From Cyanophora paradoxa (lineage: Eukaryota > Glaucocystophyceae > Cyanophorales > Cyanophoraceae): 64,000 bases of DNA. Where the stretch lies: positions 186,001-250,000 of the forward strand of contig QPMI01000603.1 in the NCBI GenBank assembly GCA_004431415.1. Direction: 5' to 3'. Under the pieces are notes generated by a model that saw only the letters and a list, made by a program, of their open reading frames with translations, had not been told where the DNA came from and made no database searches. The translations under genes were made by a program, and so were the position numbers. This document shows positions 10,305 to 21,563 of this stretch, piece after piece (position 1 is the stretch's first letter; every line of letters starts with the position of its first letter).

Positions 10305-10834
10305 GAACGATGAGCCAGGGAGCTAGCCGATGCCGCGGTACGGCGGGCTGCTCCCCAACTGCGCGAGTGAGCGGCGGAGGCGCGTCCGAAGCTTCGAGAA
10401 GGGAAGCGTCGGCGGCGAGGCGAGTCAGCGGAGTGCGTCCGCCAGTAGCGGTGCTCTCCGAAAGCGTCAAGCGTTCGCCTCCTCGTAGTCCAGCGGGTTC
10501 ACGCTCGCGGCCAACGGACGTGCGCAGCAAGTCCGTCAGCTGGCGTGCGCTAGTCCCGGCGAGGATGTTTTAGGAGGTTTTATACGTCCCAGTAGACCTT
10601 AGCAACCTTCCCGTAGCGTACCAGCAGCAGGCGAGCAGGCTGTCACGTTGCAAGAGAAAGCTGCTAATCACAGACTACTGTGTACCCTAGGACACGGCTA
10701 CCGGAAAGTATCAAGCTAGAGTCAGAAAAAGTAGCTAGGGTCGCATCTTCGTACAGGGGTACAGTGACTCAGGAAATCGCGAGAAACCGCGGGTCAAGTC
10801 ACGGTACTACTGCGAACGAAGTGCAAACGAAGCA
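10305..10834. other. Intergenic stretch, nothing recognised
   Basis: It has no conserved frame. The part from 10570 on is richer in A and T than its surroundings and has stops in all frames. Confidence 0.5.
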
Positions 10835-11964
10835 CTAACGGCTAGGAAACCCTATCGGCAACAACGCCTGCTGCGGGCTCATGCCCTGCTGGGCCATGCT
10901 GCAGGGTGCGAGCGGAGTCCCGTTGTGCCCCATCATGCCGCGCTGCTGGGCCTGGGCGTGCGCGGCCTGCTGCATGGCGCGCTGCTGCTGCTGGATCATC
11001 GCCGTCGTCCCGGGGTCCTGCATCATGTACGTCGGGCCGCCCATCATCGCGTTCATGCCGTAGCCCATGGAGCCGGGGTTGCCCATCATCATCGGGCCGC
11101 CGCCGCCGCCGCCCATGGCCGCCGCGGCGGCTGCCGCCTGCTGGTACTGCATCTGGGCCTGCATCTGGGCCTGCTGCGCCTGCGCCATCTGCTGCTGCTG
11201 CTGCTGCTGCTGGGCCTGGGCCTGCTGCTGCTGCTGCTGCGCCTGGTGCCGCCGCTGCTGCAGGTGGTCGAGCCCAAGATGCTGCATTTCTTTGACAAAA
11301 TCATCGTGAAGCTCCTGCAACATGCGTAGCTCACGAACAAGTCGATTTCGCGTTCGGAGCTCCTGTTTCTGCTGTTGTTGATGCAGAAGGATTATATATT
11401 CGCAGAAGCGTTTGCCCTGACGAAATTTCAGACTGCTCAGGCCGAATTTGCGAAAAACCATTTGTAGAATGGGACTTACTTCCAATTCAAATTGTTGACT
11501 GATGTGCTTGAGAAAAGCGAGGGAGGGAACGCGAGATGGATAATGCGCAGTTTCGATAATGACAATCTGGCCACGGGAAATTGACTTGCATGTTTTTTTC
11601 ATTTTAATTAATCATGAACTCGAACGTGCACACCCAATTTTTTAGCTGCCGGTGCAACGCTTCCATTCGTTTAAGAAGTTGCTGCGATTGAGAATCCAGA
11701 TTCATTGGCTCTTCTGCGGCGTTTGCAAGGGCAAGCGGCAGCTGCTCCTCGAGTTGCTGAACGAGTAAACGGAGCAGTGGGATTGAGCTGGATTTCAAAT
11801 GCTCGAGCTGAGATTCTTGTTAGCCTCAGCTGCAGCGCTAGCTGACAATATTCTAATGGAAAGAAGCAAAAAGCGATACGCACAGCTTCCATGCTTTCTT
11901 GACGCTCCTCCTCTGTGGCAGCCACTTCGACTTTTAGCACAGGAGTTTGCTCCAGATTCTGCAA
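10835..11964 (-). CDS. Glutamine-rich protein, possible transcription co-factor
   Basis: A four-exon model read on the minus strand. Exon 1 starts at an ATG at 11964 (MQNLEQTPVLKVEV) and is followed by an intron beginning GTGCGTATC. Exon 2 carries a leucine-rich helix (LLRLLVQQLEEQLPLAL). A 49-nt intron from GTGTGC to ATGCAAG leads to exon 3. A 63-nt intron starting GTAAGT may separate exons 3 and 4. Exon 4 has a charged coiled coil (RTRNRLVRELRMLQELHDDF), then long polyglutamine, an alanine run, a glycine run and methionine-rich tail segments. Low-complexity Q/M-rich tails are common in Mediator-type co-activators, but no subunit can be named. The 63-nt intron is a multiple of three and could be coding. 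Confidence 0.5.
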
Positions 11965-12629
11965 TATGTTACGAATTTATGCTTTGGGTTTTAAATTTGC
12001 AGCTATGAACCTCAATCGAACGCACTGCAACAGGAGGATCCGAAGCCGCAGCTGCGTGGCCATGGGGGCGTGCGCTTGCGGCTGGAGGTGCCATTCGCGA
12101 TGCAGATGCGGCTGCGTGTCTAGAGTGAGAGGGTTTTGAAATCTGTTGCCGCAGTGCGACACACTCGAACTTGAGTTGGATCGCGAGCGTATATCCACAA
12201 GAGAAGAGAGAATCATGATTATATGTGCAATATCCATATCGATATCATTGTTTTAGCGCTATAGCTATAGATATCGAGACTTTGAGCGGGACTCCGGGAT
12301 GGCAAACCAGGCGAGAGATGAGGCTCCGAGCTGGCAACATTCGGCGAAGGGGCAAATAAATGCGTCTGCGTTAAAAGCACATTAGCTATATAGCCAAGTA
12401 CGTGCAAGTGCGTATACGTATACGCGTACGTACTTGTAATCGTTTTATATACACGGCAAGTTTCCTCTGCATTCCCATAACTATGACCCAACGCAATTCT
12501 TTCATATCCAGTTTTTCGTTCATCTGTATACGATACGTACATGCAAAAACGTATCATGATCAGTGCGCGGTATGGTATACGTAATTATATGTATATAATG
12601 CCAGATGGGCTGTTAAACGTTGTATAATA
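11965..12629. other. AT-richer intergenic region
   Basis: Between two divergent genes. It is much richer in A/T than the window average, with many TATA/TACGTA words (12380-12600) and an ACGTATACG repeat near 12415. It may hold both promoters. No gene is seen. Confidence 0.5.
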
Positions 12630-12776
12630 ATGAACGAGACAGACCGGGAAGCTCAACTCTTCACAGATTTCAGGAAGGACCGTAAAAAATTCAGGAAGAC
12701 TGTGCAGCTTTGCCAATTCGATGAGCTCCGAGAAACTAATGCGTCTTTCTTCCTGCGCATGCTGCGTATCATGATT
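12630..12776 (+). CDS. First exon of an unknown gene
   Basis: An ATG at 12630 opens 49 codons of charged helical sequence (MNETDREAQLFTDFRKDRKK at the start) that runs to GTAAGTCAGG at 12777, a strong 5' splice site. Codons are AT-richer than in neighbouring genes. No downstream exon could be found in the palindrome-rich DNA that follows, so this may be a gene fragment. Without splicing the frame stops after 73 codons. Confidence 0.35.
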
Positions 12777-12879
12777 GTAAGTCAGGGATTAGAATTCGAA
12801 GAGGCCTATAGCTACGGGGGATATCATAGTATTAGTATATCCAAGTATTAGTATCATAGAATTCGAAGTACTATCATAT

Positions 12880-13240
12880 TGATATCCGATGATCATGATC
12901 ATATGCATGGCCGGGGACCCGCGGCTGTCCATTGTCAAGTGCAGGATCGGACCTGCTCATGATCATCGATCGGACCGAGGCCTAGGATCGGACCTGCGGC
13001 GCTAGCTAGCTCTAGATCTGCAGGTACAGCTGCAGGCCTCGCGATCGGCCTAGGGGGCGCCGCATGCGCAGCGCTGGCCATGGCCATGCATATGGGCGTT
13101 GCGCCATGCATATGCGTTGATGCGAAGAACGACATTACGTGTCAACACTTATAATTAGCTGATGCCGCGCTCGGAGCGGCGCCGGCGGCGGCCGCGCGCG
13201 GGTCTATAGCTAGATCTATATAGCTGGGCCGGGGGTCTAG
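12880..13240. repeat. Palindrome-dense non-coding stretch
   Basis: In about 360 bp nearly every position lies in a 4-8 bp perfect palindrome: TGATCA, ATGCAT, CGATCG, AGGCCT, CCTAGG, GCTAGC, AGATCT, CTGCAG, CAGCTG, TCGCGA, GGCGCC, GCATGC, AGCGCT, GCCATGGC and CATATG. There is no conserved frame. Confidence 0.6.
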
Positions 13241-13560
13241 CTGCTGTATCTCACGGATCGCTACTAAGCTCGCTACTAAGCTACAGATCGATATCGCGAG
13301 CTCTCTGAACTCGTCCTGAATCGCGTGAGTGGATAACGATCAAGCAATCGCGATCCGTGGTGGCAGAGCTCTCTAAGTTCTCTTGCGTGTCTCCCGCTTC
13401 GGTCTGCGCAATCTGGGGCTCTTGCTTGAGCAGGTCCGGTGGCACAAAATGGAGAGCTGGCTGCTTGCAATTGCAAGCTCTACCCCCCTCCCCTAAACCT
13501 CAGAAAACCTGCAGGTCTTAAGGCCCGGTGCTCGCTCACGTAGCACGGTCGCCCGGCGAG
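13241..13560. other. Upstream region of lipase copy A
   Basis: It has no coding signal. Near 13500 it begins to resemble the sequence upstream of copy B, although less closely than the genes themselves. Confidence 0.4.
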
Positions 13561-16105
13561 ATGGGGGCTTCGCTCGCCGCCCAGATTGTGACGGCGGCGA
13601 CCACGACGAGGGACCCTGCCGGCGACCCTCCTCAACTGCCGGCACCGTTGCAAACCGCCGCGCCGGTCGGCATCATCGGCGACATGCAGAGCGTTGTTAA
13701 CAGGTCGGCTGCGCCCAGCGTCGCCCCGCCCCGCCTCCAGGCGCCCTCGTTGGCAGGCGGGAGCTGATCCGCAAGTCCGCAGGCTGCTGGACATCGTCGA
13801 CTCCCAGCTGCACGGTGGGTGAATGAGCGGTGCTTTCTAGATCGCTTAAGCAGCCCGCGCCGCGCCGCATGCGGCCGGCGCGTACGCTGGACCGGCGCGG
13901 AAGCGCACGTGGATTCCACCGCCGCATCGAGGCCGCAGCGCTGACGGGGGGCGGGGGCGGGGCAGAGTGGAAGCACCTGCCGGCAAACCAGATCCTGGGC
14001 GGGCTGCTGGTGCTGATGGAGCGGTGGCGGCTGCCGCCGGCGGCGGACGCGGCCGAGCTCCTGCGCCCCGAGGAGCACTTCGACCTCCTCCGCACGGCGC
14101 GCCCCGGGGCCCCGCGCAGCCTCGGGCCCCCCGGCCAGAGCGCTCACGCCGCTCGGACAGGCCCAGAAGCTGATCAAGCTCTCGTGCTACGGGTACTTCA
14201 TCGCCGACGCCGACCTCGCGTTCGCCCCCCTCAAGCTCGGTGCGAGCCTCCCACCCCGCCCTGACCGCCGGGCCGCCGCCGCCCGCCCCGCCTGACGAGC
14301 GGGCGGCTGCGGGCAGCGTTCCTGTGGCACGGGTCGGGGCGGGAGCACCTGGAGATCGTGAGCCACCACAGCGTGGCGATGGTGGGCCGCCCCGCGTACT
14401 TCCTGGCGATCAACCCGAAGATGCGCTCCATCTGCATCGTCGTCCGGGGCACCCTCTCCGCCTCCGACCTCCTCTCCGACCTCGCCGTCCGCCCCGCCCC
14501 GCCGCACCGCCCCGCCCCGCCCCGCCCTGCGGGCCGCTGACGAAGCAAGCTCGCAGGGGAGCGCGGTGCCGTTCCGGTACCGGACGGAGCACGGGGGGGA
14601 GGAGCGGGAGGGGTGGGCCCACGAGGGGATGCTGCGCTCCGCCGTCTGGCTCTACGGCCACGCGATGGGGGACCTGCAGCGGGCCCTCGAGCAGCACCCG
14701 ACGCACGCCGTCTACACCGCCGGCCACTCGATGGGCGGCGCCGTCGCCGCCCTCGTCGCCGCCATGCTCCGCTCCGGCCACGAGGCCGTCAGCCTCGCCC
14801 GCACCCCCCGCGAGCGCACCTACTCCGAGGGCTCCGCTGGCCGCCGCACCCCGCGGGACGTGCCCACGCCCCCCGCCACCCCGCGCCCCGGCGCCGCCAC
14901 CCCGGCCCGCCCGGCCTCCCCCGCGCCCTCCCCCTCGCCCTCGCCCTCGCCCTCGCCGGCGCCCGGGGCGACGCGGGACGCGTTTGCGGCGCCGGGGCCG
15001 CCGCCGGCGGCGCTGGCGAACGCGCGCTGCTTCGCGTTCTGCCCGGCGGCGCTCCTCGACCTGGACTCGGCCCGCGCCTTCGGGCCCTTCGTCACCTCCT
15101 TCGTGTGCGCGACGGGCCCCCTCCGATCCGCGCCGCCCCCGCACCCACCCGCGCCGGTCCGCAGGTACAACGCGGACGTGGTGCCGCGGCTCTCGCTGCA
15201 GCACATCGAGGAGCTGCGGCGGGCCATCGCGGGGGTGGACCTGGCGCAGGAAATGCGCCGCCGCACCGAGGCCCTCCTCGCCCGCGCCCTCTCCGCCCTC
15301 GGCGTCCCCGCCCGGCCCCCGACGCCCCCGGCCCCCTCCCCGGCGCCCCTCGCCGCCGCCGCCCTCGCCGCCGCCGCCGCCGTAGCCGAGGGCCCCCCGC
15401 CGCCCGCGAGTTCGTGGCGGAGGGCCGCGGGGGGCCCCGGCGGGCGGCTCGCTGCTGCGGCTGCCGGGGTCGCTCGCGGGGCGCGGCGGGGCCCGCGCCG
15501 GCCACGTCATCCGCCTCGCCCGCAGGGGCCCTCCGTGTTCCGCCTCGAGCGGCCCCTCCCGCCCCCCTCGCCCCCGCCCCGTCCCGCCGCCCCTCCGCCG
15601 CCTCTTCCGCCCCTGCGCCTGCCCCCGCCTCGTCCTTTTCCTCCTCCTCCCCACCCGCCTCCGCCACTGAGCCAGCCCCGCCCCCGCCTCCTCCTCCTCC
15701 TCCTCCGCCCCCGCCCCCGCGCCGCCACTGCTGCCGATCCTGGTCGACGCCCCGCCGCTGGCCGCGGAGGCGGGGCCGGGGCCGGGGCCGGGGGCGGGGG
15801 CGGCGCGCCCGCCGCTGCCGCGGACGCCGTCGGCGCGGCAGCCGCGGAAGCTCTTCCCGCCGGGGCGGGTGCACCTGATCCGGCCGGCGGGGGCGGGCTT
15901 CGAGCTGGAGCGGTGGGAGCAGGAGGCGCTGCTGGCGCAGATCCCCGTCTCGCCCTCCTTCGTGCTCGACCACGACGTCCGCCGCTCCCTCGCCGCCCTC
16001 CGCGCCCTCAAGCGCGCCGCCCGCCCCGCGGCGTCCTCCCCGGCCCCCTCCCCCGTGCCCCTCGCCCCCGACGACCTCCAGCGGCCCCTCGCCGTCCTCG
16101 CGTGA
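13561..16105 (+). CDS. Diacylglycerol-lipase-like class 3 lipase, copy A
   Basis: A multi-exon gene from an ATG at 13561 to TGA at 16103-16105. The middle carries the hallmark order of class 3 lipases: VVRGTLSASDLLSDL (oxyanion/lid strand, about 14440-14490), HEGMLRSAVWL, the nucleophile elbow GHSMGG (Ser codon 14728-14730), CFAFCPAALLDLD, and YNADVVPRLSLQHIEELRR, which holds the expected acidic residue. A later exon (LFPPGRVHLIRP ... LLAQIPVSPSFVLDHDV) matches the tail of sn-1 diacylglycerol lipases. I see no N-terminal multi-pass membrane region, so it is a short form. Introns are GC-rich, for example one ending GCTGACGAAGCAAGCTCGCAG at about 14550. A Pro-Ser repeat (CCCTCG hexamer, 14926-14963) is short here and expanded in copy B. 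It probably cleaves diacylglycerol or related lipids at a membrane. Confidence 0.82.
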
Positions 16106-16468
16106 CCCCAGCCCCGGGGGTCCGCATTGTTGTAAACCTAGCTAGCTGTATCCGCCCCCTGGCCCCGCGCCCCCCTGTACAGGAGCCATGGTCGTAGCCA
16201 TGGCCAACCTTCGCTCGACGCGCCGTTTTCATAGTTCTAGTTGACCTCCCGCAGTGCTCCTGCTTTAGTTTCGTTTAAAGTGCTTTTGAGATTGCATGTT
16301 GTATTCTGATCGAAAGATATGCCCCTGCTGCTTCTACCCCTGCGAGCGCTGCCTGCCGCTAGCTGCCTATCCTCGTCCTGCGCCTGCTCTTCCGAATTCC
16401 TCATCGATATATCGCTGGCCTGCTATGTACGAAATGAATCTTGGGACCGCGAACGAGCCCCCCGCGGG
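16106..16468. other. Spacer between lipase A and the RING remnant
   Basis: 3' flank of the lipase. It is closely similar to 21178-21563 and therefore part of the duplicated module. No gene is seen. Confidence 0.55.
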
Positions 16469-16708
16469 TCAGCTGTGGTACACGCGCAGCCGAGACACGA
16501 TCCTCTGCCGCGCCGGCCCGGCGGCACTGCGCGCGGCACCGTACCTGCGCGCGTGCGCGCTCGCCCACGTGCACGTACACCGCACTCCGCGGGCGGGAGG
16601 ACGAGGCCCTGAGGGGCGACGTCGACGTCGACGCACATCGGGCACTCGCGCAGCTGCACGCGGGTGCTGCACGCGTCGCAAGAGACAATACGCCTACAAT
16701 GTGTCATT
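16469..16708 (-). pseudogene. Decayed copy of the RING-finger gene
   Basis: It aligns with the 3' exons of the RING gene at 21564-22314. What remains is IVSCDACSTRVQLRECPMC, the following intron (longer than in the intact copy) and the last exon ending VYHS-stop. The first half of the RING, with the CKIC pair and the Cys of the CGH motif, is gone (a CRR stretch stands where PCGH should be). The upstream exons are missing as well. It lies in the same place and orientation after lipase A as the intact gene does after lipase B. Confidence 0.7.
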
Positions 16709-17037
16709 AATATTTCGTAATTATATAAGTGACAGCTGCAGGAAACGGGAGCCCTACGTATACCCCGTTTCCAAAATATTTATTCAATTTGCAACCCCTG
16801 CCTGGTACCGGTCCCCTCAGACTCCCCTGGCGGCCGGCCCTCCCCCCCCCCCCCCCCCTAAGTTAGGCTCTACCCCTGAAGTTTGCTTGGACCAGCAGCT
16901 TGGTGTTCGCTGATTCGACGCTGATTCATCGCGCGATTGCGGCGCGACGCAGCTGCAGCGACCAGCGAAGCTGAGCGAATGCTGTTCGTGCAGCCAACTT
17001 CTATCTAGCCAAATTTTCGAATCGGAGGCGGCCTGCA
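16709..17037. other. Intergenic, contains a poly-C run
   Basis: A run of about 18 C lies at 16841-16858. The rest is non-coding and precedes the coiled-coil gene. Confidence 0.55.
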
Positions 17038-18168
17038 ATGCCGCCAGCGGAGGCAATTGATATGCAGAGCTACAAGCAAGCGAGGGATCGTGTTCTCGAT
17101 TCCAGTAAGTCGCTTTTCGATGAGTTGGCGGAGTTGGCCGTCGCGCATGCACAAGTGCTTCCGAACTTAGCGAACTTAGAAACTGTGCTCACAAAGGTGC
17201 GCTCAAGTGCTTGGTTCGAGCGCTCAAGTACTCATGCTCCAGGAGCGCAGAAACTCGATGATCTGTCCACAAAGCTCGATGAGGCGAAGAAGGAGCAAAC
17301 TGTGCTCACAAAGGTGCGCTCAAGTGCTTGGTTCGAGCGCTCAAGCACTCATGCTCCAGGAGCACAGAAATTCGATGATCTGTCCACAAAGCTCGATGAG
17401 ACGAAGAAGGAGCAAACTGTGCTCACAAATGTGCGCTCAAGTGCTTGATTCGAGCGCTCAAGCACTCATGCTCCAGGAGCGCAGAAACTCGATGATCTGT
17501 CCACAAAGCTCGACCGCCAAGATCTGGAGACGAAGAAGGAGCTTGGCGAGACCAAGAAGGAGCTTGGCGAGACCAAGAAGGAGATTACCAGCAGGCTTGA
17601 TGGCATCGACAGGAAGGTGTGCTTGCATATAGATGGCGGCGCTCGGTCTTAGGCGTCTGCTGACCGCCGTACGCGTGCCAGTTACGCAGCATCGACCTTC
17701 GTGGTGTGAAGCTTTCCAATGCACAGAAGGGCTTCGTCGGCGAGGAGGCAGGCTGTCAGTATATCGTTCCGGCAAACGCGAAGGGGGAGGCGCTCTCAGA
17801 TGAGCTGCGCCTTCTTCTGCGGTCATCCGCCATGATTCTCGCGCTCACCAAGGTGTGTTTGCGTATCTGCATGCCCAGGAGATCTCATCATTCAAATTTG
17901 CAATCCGGTTGCTTACTCTGTCCTCGTTCAGGACCAGTGCCAGCAAATCATCGACCATTTCGCTGGCGATATCGATATTCCGGCCCGACCGCCAGTGCCG
18001 GCAGCGCCTGCCGCAAGCCCAGCTGGAAGCCGCAAGCGGGCAGCAGATGCAGAGGCGTTGGCAGAGGCGGCGGCAGCAGCTGCGGAAGCGGCTTATGTGC
18101 GGCGCCTCCAGTTCGCGATTGCCGACTTTCTGGGCATTCTGATGGCGCCCAAATTTCTTCTCGGCTAG
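17038..18168 (+). CDS. Coiled-coil protein with repeated exon cassettes
   Basis: From an ATG at 17038 (MPPAEAIDMQSYKQARDRV) to TAG at 18166-18168, about 300 residues after splicing. Exons with the core KLDDLSTKLDEAKKEQTVLT are 63 nt and separated by 54-nt introns (donor AAG|GTGCGC, acceptor GAGCGCAG|AAA). Together they form a 117-bp cassette present three times. Spliced, they give an unbroken heptad coiled coil that continues as KKELGETKKELGETKKEI. An intron with donor GT|GTGCTT leads to a globular exon (VIDLRGVKLSNAQKGF), and another (GTGTGTTTG...TTCAG) to a basic/alanine-rich C-terminus. The third intron contains an in-frame TGA, so splicing is needed. I do not recognise the family. It is probably structural or scaffolding. 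Confidence 0.68.
17185..17535 (+). repeat. 117-bp exon-intron cassette, three copies
   Basis: GTGCTCACAAA starts at 17185, 17302 and 17419, exactly 117 bp apart. Each copy is one 63-nt exon (21 codons, three heptads) plus one 54-nt intron. Copies differ by a few substitutions. Confidence 0.88.
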
Positions 18169-18592
18169 GCTGTCTCGGCTTCTCTGCGACAAGCGTCATG
18201 TTCTCTTCTTTTGCCTTTCCTTTTTGTAACCAATTTAGTCTAGTGAAACCTTACAACCAGTTTAGTCTAGTGGAACCTTGTACAGTACTGTACAGTACAG
18301 ATGCGGTTTTAAGGACCACTGAATTCGAACACAATGCCACGTCGACCGGCGCCGGCCACGCCGCGAATTCTCCGCGGGTCGAGTTCCGCCGGCGCCGCCG
18401 TCCGCCCGGAGGCTTAGGATTCGCAAAGCTGAATTCAGGCTCGAATGACTCGTCTACAGCAAAGTGCGCGTCCGGGCACAGGCTGAGGATGGCCAGGGTC
18501 GCCCCTACCCCTCTCGTCTTTTAGAATCGTCTCAGAGTCTAGAGACGCTCACTGAGTCATGCAGCCTCGCTGAGCCTCGCTCACCGAGCAAG
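18169..18592. other. Intergenic with short repeats and a palindrome
   Basis: TTTAGTCTAGTG(A/G)AACCTT occurs twice (about 18234 and 18262). GTACAGTACTGTAC, a perfect 14-bp palindrome, follows near 18285. No gene is seen before lipase copy B. Confidence 0.5.
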
Positions 18593-20450
18593 ATGGGGGC
18601 ATCGCTCGCCGCTCAGATAGTGACGGGGGCGACCACGACGAGGGAGCCCAGCCAGCCCTCAGCAGCCGGTCCCGAGCCCGAAGGGGGCGAGCTTCCTCAG
18701 CTGCGCCGGTTGGTCGGCATCATTGGCGACATGCAGAGCGTTGTTAACAGGTCGATTGCGCCTAGCGTCTCCCCGCCCCGCCTCCAGGCGCGTTCGTCAG
18801 CAGGTGGAAGCTGAGTCGCAAGTCCGCAGGCTGCTGGACATCCTCGACTCCCAGCTGCACGGTGAGTGACAGAGCGGTGCATTCTAGATCGCTTAAGCAG
18901 CTCGCGCCGCGCCGCATGAGCCCGGCGTGTACGCTGGACCGGCGCGGAAGCGCACGTGGATTCCGCCGCCGCATCGAGGCAGCAGCGCTGATGGGGGCGG
19001 GGGCGGGGCAGACTGGAAGCACCTGCCGGCGAACCAGATCCTGGGCGGGCTGCTGGTGCTGATGGAGCGGTGGCGGCTGCCGCCAGCAGCAGAGGCGGCG
19101 GAGCTGCTGCGCCCTGAGGAGCACTTTGACCTCCTCCGTACGGCGCGCCCCGGGGCCCCGGCCCGCGTCCCGCGCAGCCTTTGATCTCCGGGCCGGCGCG
19201 CTGACCTCGCCGCGGCCGGCCCGCCCTGTCCGCCCGGCCTTACGCGCAGGCGGCTGCCGGCAGCGTTCCTGTGGCACGGGTCGGGGCGGGAGCACCTGGA
19301 GATCGTGAGCCACCACAGCGTGGCGATGGTGGGCCGCCCCGCCTACTTCCTCGCGATCAACCCGAAGATGCGCTCGATCTGCATCGTCGTGCGGGGCACC
19401 CTCTCCGCCTCCGACCTCCTCTCCGACCTCGCCGTCCGCCCCGCCCCGCCGCACCGCCCCGCCCCGCCCCGCCCTGCGGGCCGCTGACGAAGCAAGCTCG
19501 CAGGGGAGCGCGGTGCCGTTCCGGTACCGGACGGAGCACGGGGGGGAGGAGCGGGAGGGGTGGGCCCACGAGGGGATGCTGCGCTCCGCCGTCTGGCTCT
19601 ACGGCCACGCGATGGCGGACCTGCAGCGGGCCCTCGAGCAGCACCCGACGCACGCCGTCTACACCGCCGGCCACTCGATGGGCGGCGCCGTCGCCGCCCT
19701 CGTCGCCGCCATGCTCCGCTCGGGCCACGAGGCCGTCAGCCTCGCCCGCACCCCCCGCGAGCGCACCTACTCCGAGGGCTCCGCGGGGCGCCGCACCCCG
19801 CGGGACGTGCCCACGCCCCCCGCCACCCGCGCCCCGGCGCCGGCACCCCGGCCCGCCCCGCCTCCCCGCGCCCTCGCCCTCCCCGCGCCCTCGCCCTCGC
19901 CCTCGCCCTCGCCCTCGCCCTCGCCCTCGCCGGCGCCCTCGCCGGCGCCCTCGCCCTCGCCCTCGCCCTCGCCCTCGCCCTCCCCCGCGCCCTCGCCCTC
20001 GCCCTCGCCCTCGCCCTCGCCCTCGCCCTCGCCCTCGCCGGCGCCCTCGCCGGCGCCCTCGCCCTCGACGCGGGACGCGTTTGCGGCGCCGGGGCCGCCG
20101 CCGGCGGCGCTGGCGAACGCGCGCTGCTTCGCGTTCTGCCCGGCGGCGCTCCTCGACCTGGACTCGGCCCGCGCCTTCGGGCCCTTCGTCACATCCTTCG
20201 TGTGCGCGACGGGCCCCCTCCGATCCGCGCCGCCCCCGCACCCACCCGCGCCGGTCCGCAGGTATAACGCGGACGTGGTGCCGCGGCTCTCGCTGCAGCA
20301 CATCGAGGAGCTGCGGCGGGCCATCGCCGGCGTGGACCTCGCGCAGGAAATGCGCCGCCGCACCGAGGCCCTCCTCGCCCGCGCCCTCTCCGCCCTCGGC
20401 GTCCCGCCCCGGCCCCCGACGCCCCCGGCCCCCTCCCGGCGCCCCTCGCC

Positions 20451-20484
<34 letters not shown>

Positions 20485-21177
20485 AGGGCCCCCCCGCCGC
20501 CCGCGAGTTCGTGGCGGAGGGCCGCGGCGGGCCCCGGCGGGGGGCTCGCTGCTGCGGCTGCCGGGGTCGCTGGCGGGGCGGGGCGGGGCCCGGGCCGGGC
20601 ACGTCATCCGCCTCGCCCCGCAGGGCCCCTCCGTGTTCCGCCTCGAGCGGCCCCTCCCGCCCCCCTCGCCCCGCCCCGCCCCGCCGCCCCCTCCGCCCCG
20701 CGCCAGCCCCCGCCTCCTCCTCCTCCGCCCCACCCGCCTCCGACTCCGCGCCAGCCCTCGCCCCGCCTCCTCCTCCTCTGCGCCCGCCCCGCGCCGCCGC
20801 TGCTGCCGATCCTGGTTGACGCCCCGCCGCTGGCCGCGGAGGCGGGGCCGGGGCCGGGGCCGGGGGCGGGGGCGGCGCGGCCGCCGCTGCCGCGGACGCC
20901 GTCGGGGCGGCAGCCGCGGAAGCTCTTCCCGCCGGGGCGGGTGCACCTGATCCGGCCGGCGGGGGCGGGCTTCGAGCTGGAGCGGTGGGAGCAGGAGGCG
21001 CTGCTGGCGCAGATCCCCGTCTCGCCCTCCTTCGTGCTCGACCACGACGTCCGCCGCTCCCTCGCCGCCCTCCGCGCCCTCAAGCGCGCCGCCCGCCCCG
21101 CCGCCCCCTCCCCGGCGCCCTCCCCCGTGCCCCTCGCCCCCGACGACCTCCAGCGGCCCCTCGCCGTCCTCGCGTGA
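18593..21177 (+). CDS. Diacylglycerol-lipase-like class 3 lipase, copy B
   Basis: A close duplicate of the gene at 13561-16105, from ATG at 18593 to TGA at 21175-21177. The same landmarks are present: VVRGTLSASDLLSDL, HEGMLRSAVWL, GHSMGG with the nucleophile serine (about 19674-19691), CFAFCPAALLDLD, YNADVVPRLSLQHIEELRR and LFPPGRVHLIRP. The third-exon region and the 3' third are nearly identical to copy A. The main difference is a much longer (CCCTCG)n tract at about 19870-20070, which encodes Pro-Ser and keeps the frame. The intron before GGGAGCGCGGTGCCG is conserved. Both copies keep the catalytic serine, so both may be active. The same lipase role is inferred. Confidence 0.82.
19870..20070 (+). 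repeat. Expanded CCCTCG hexamer tract
   Basis: About 30 hexamers of CCCTCG with occasional CCGGCG, in frame with lipase B, giving Pro-Ser/Pro-Ala repeats. Copy A has only about six at the same place. Confidence 0.85.
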
Positions 21178-21563
21178 CCCCAGCCCCGGGGGTCCCCGTT
21201 GTTGTACACCTAGCCAGCTGTAGCCTGCCCTCACCGGCCCGTGCCCCTGTACAGGACCTCCCCGCCGTTTACTACTAGGCTAGTACGTAGCCATGGTCAG
21301 CCTTGGCTCAACGCGCGATATTCGCAGTTCTAGTCGACCTCCCGCATGCTCCTGTTTTAGTATCGTTTAAAGTGCTCTTGCATGAGATTGCATGTTGTAT
21401 TCTGATCGAAAGATATGCCCCTGCTGCTTCTACCCCTGCGAGCTCTGCCTGCCGCTAGCTGCCTATCGTCATCCTGCGTCGTCGTCCTGCGCCTGTTCTC
21501 TCCTCAACGCTGGCCTGAAATGTACGAAATGATTCTTGGGACCGCGAACGAGTCACCCGCGGG
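21178..21563. other. Spacer between lipase B and the RING gene
   Basis: 3' flank closely matching 16106-16468. The two genes are convergent. No further gene is seen. Confidence 0.55.

Noticed and set aside
11977-12237. 86-codon minus-strand frame upstream of the Q-rich gene
   Set aside because: No conserved character, AT-rich, and not joined to the exons by good splice sites.
14240-21234. Very long frames (380-625 codons) on both strands opposite or overlapping the lipase genes
   Set aside because: They are Arg/Pro/Gly-rich products of GC-rich sequence read in other frames, with no motif; the lipase frame explains the conservation.
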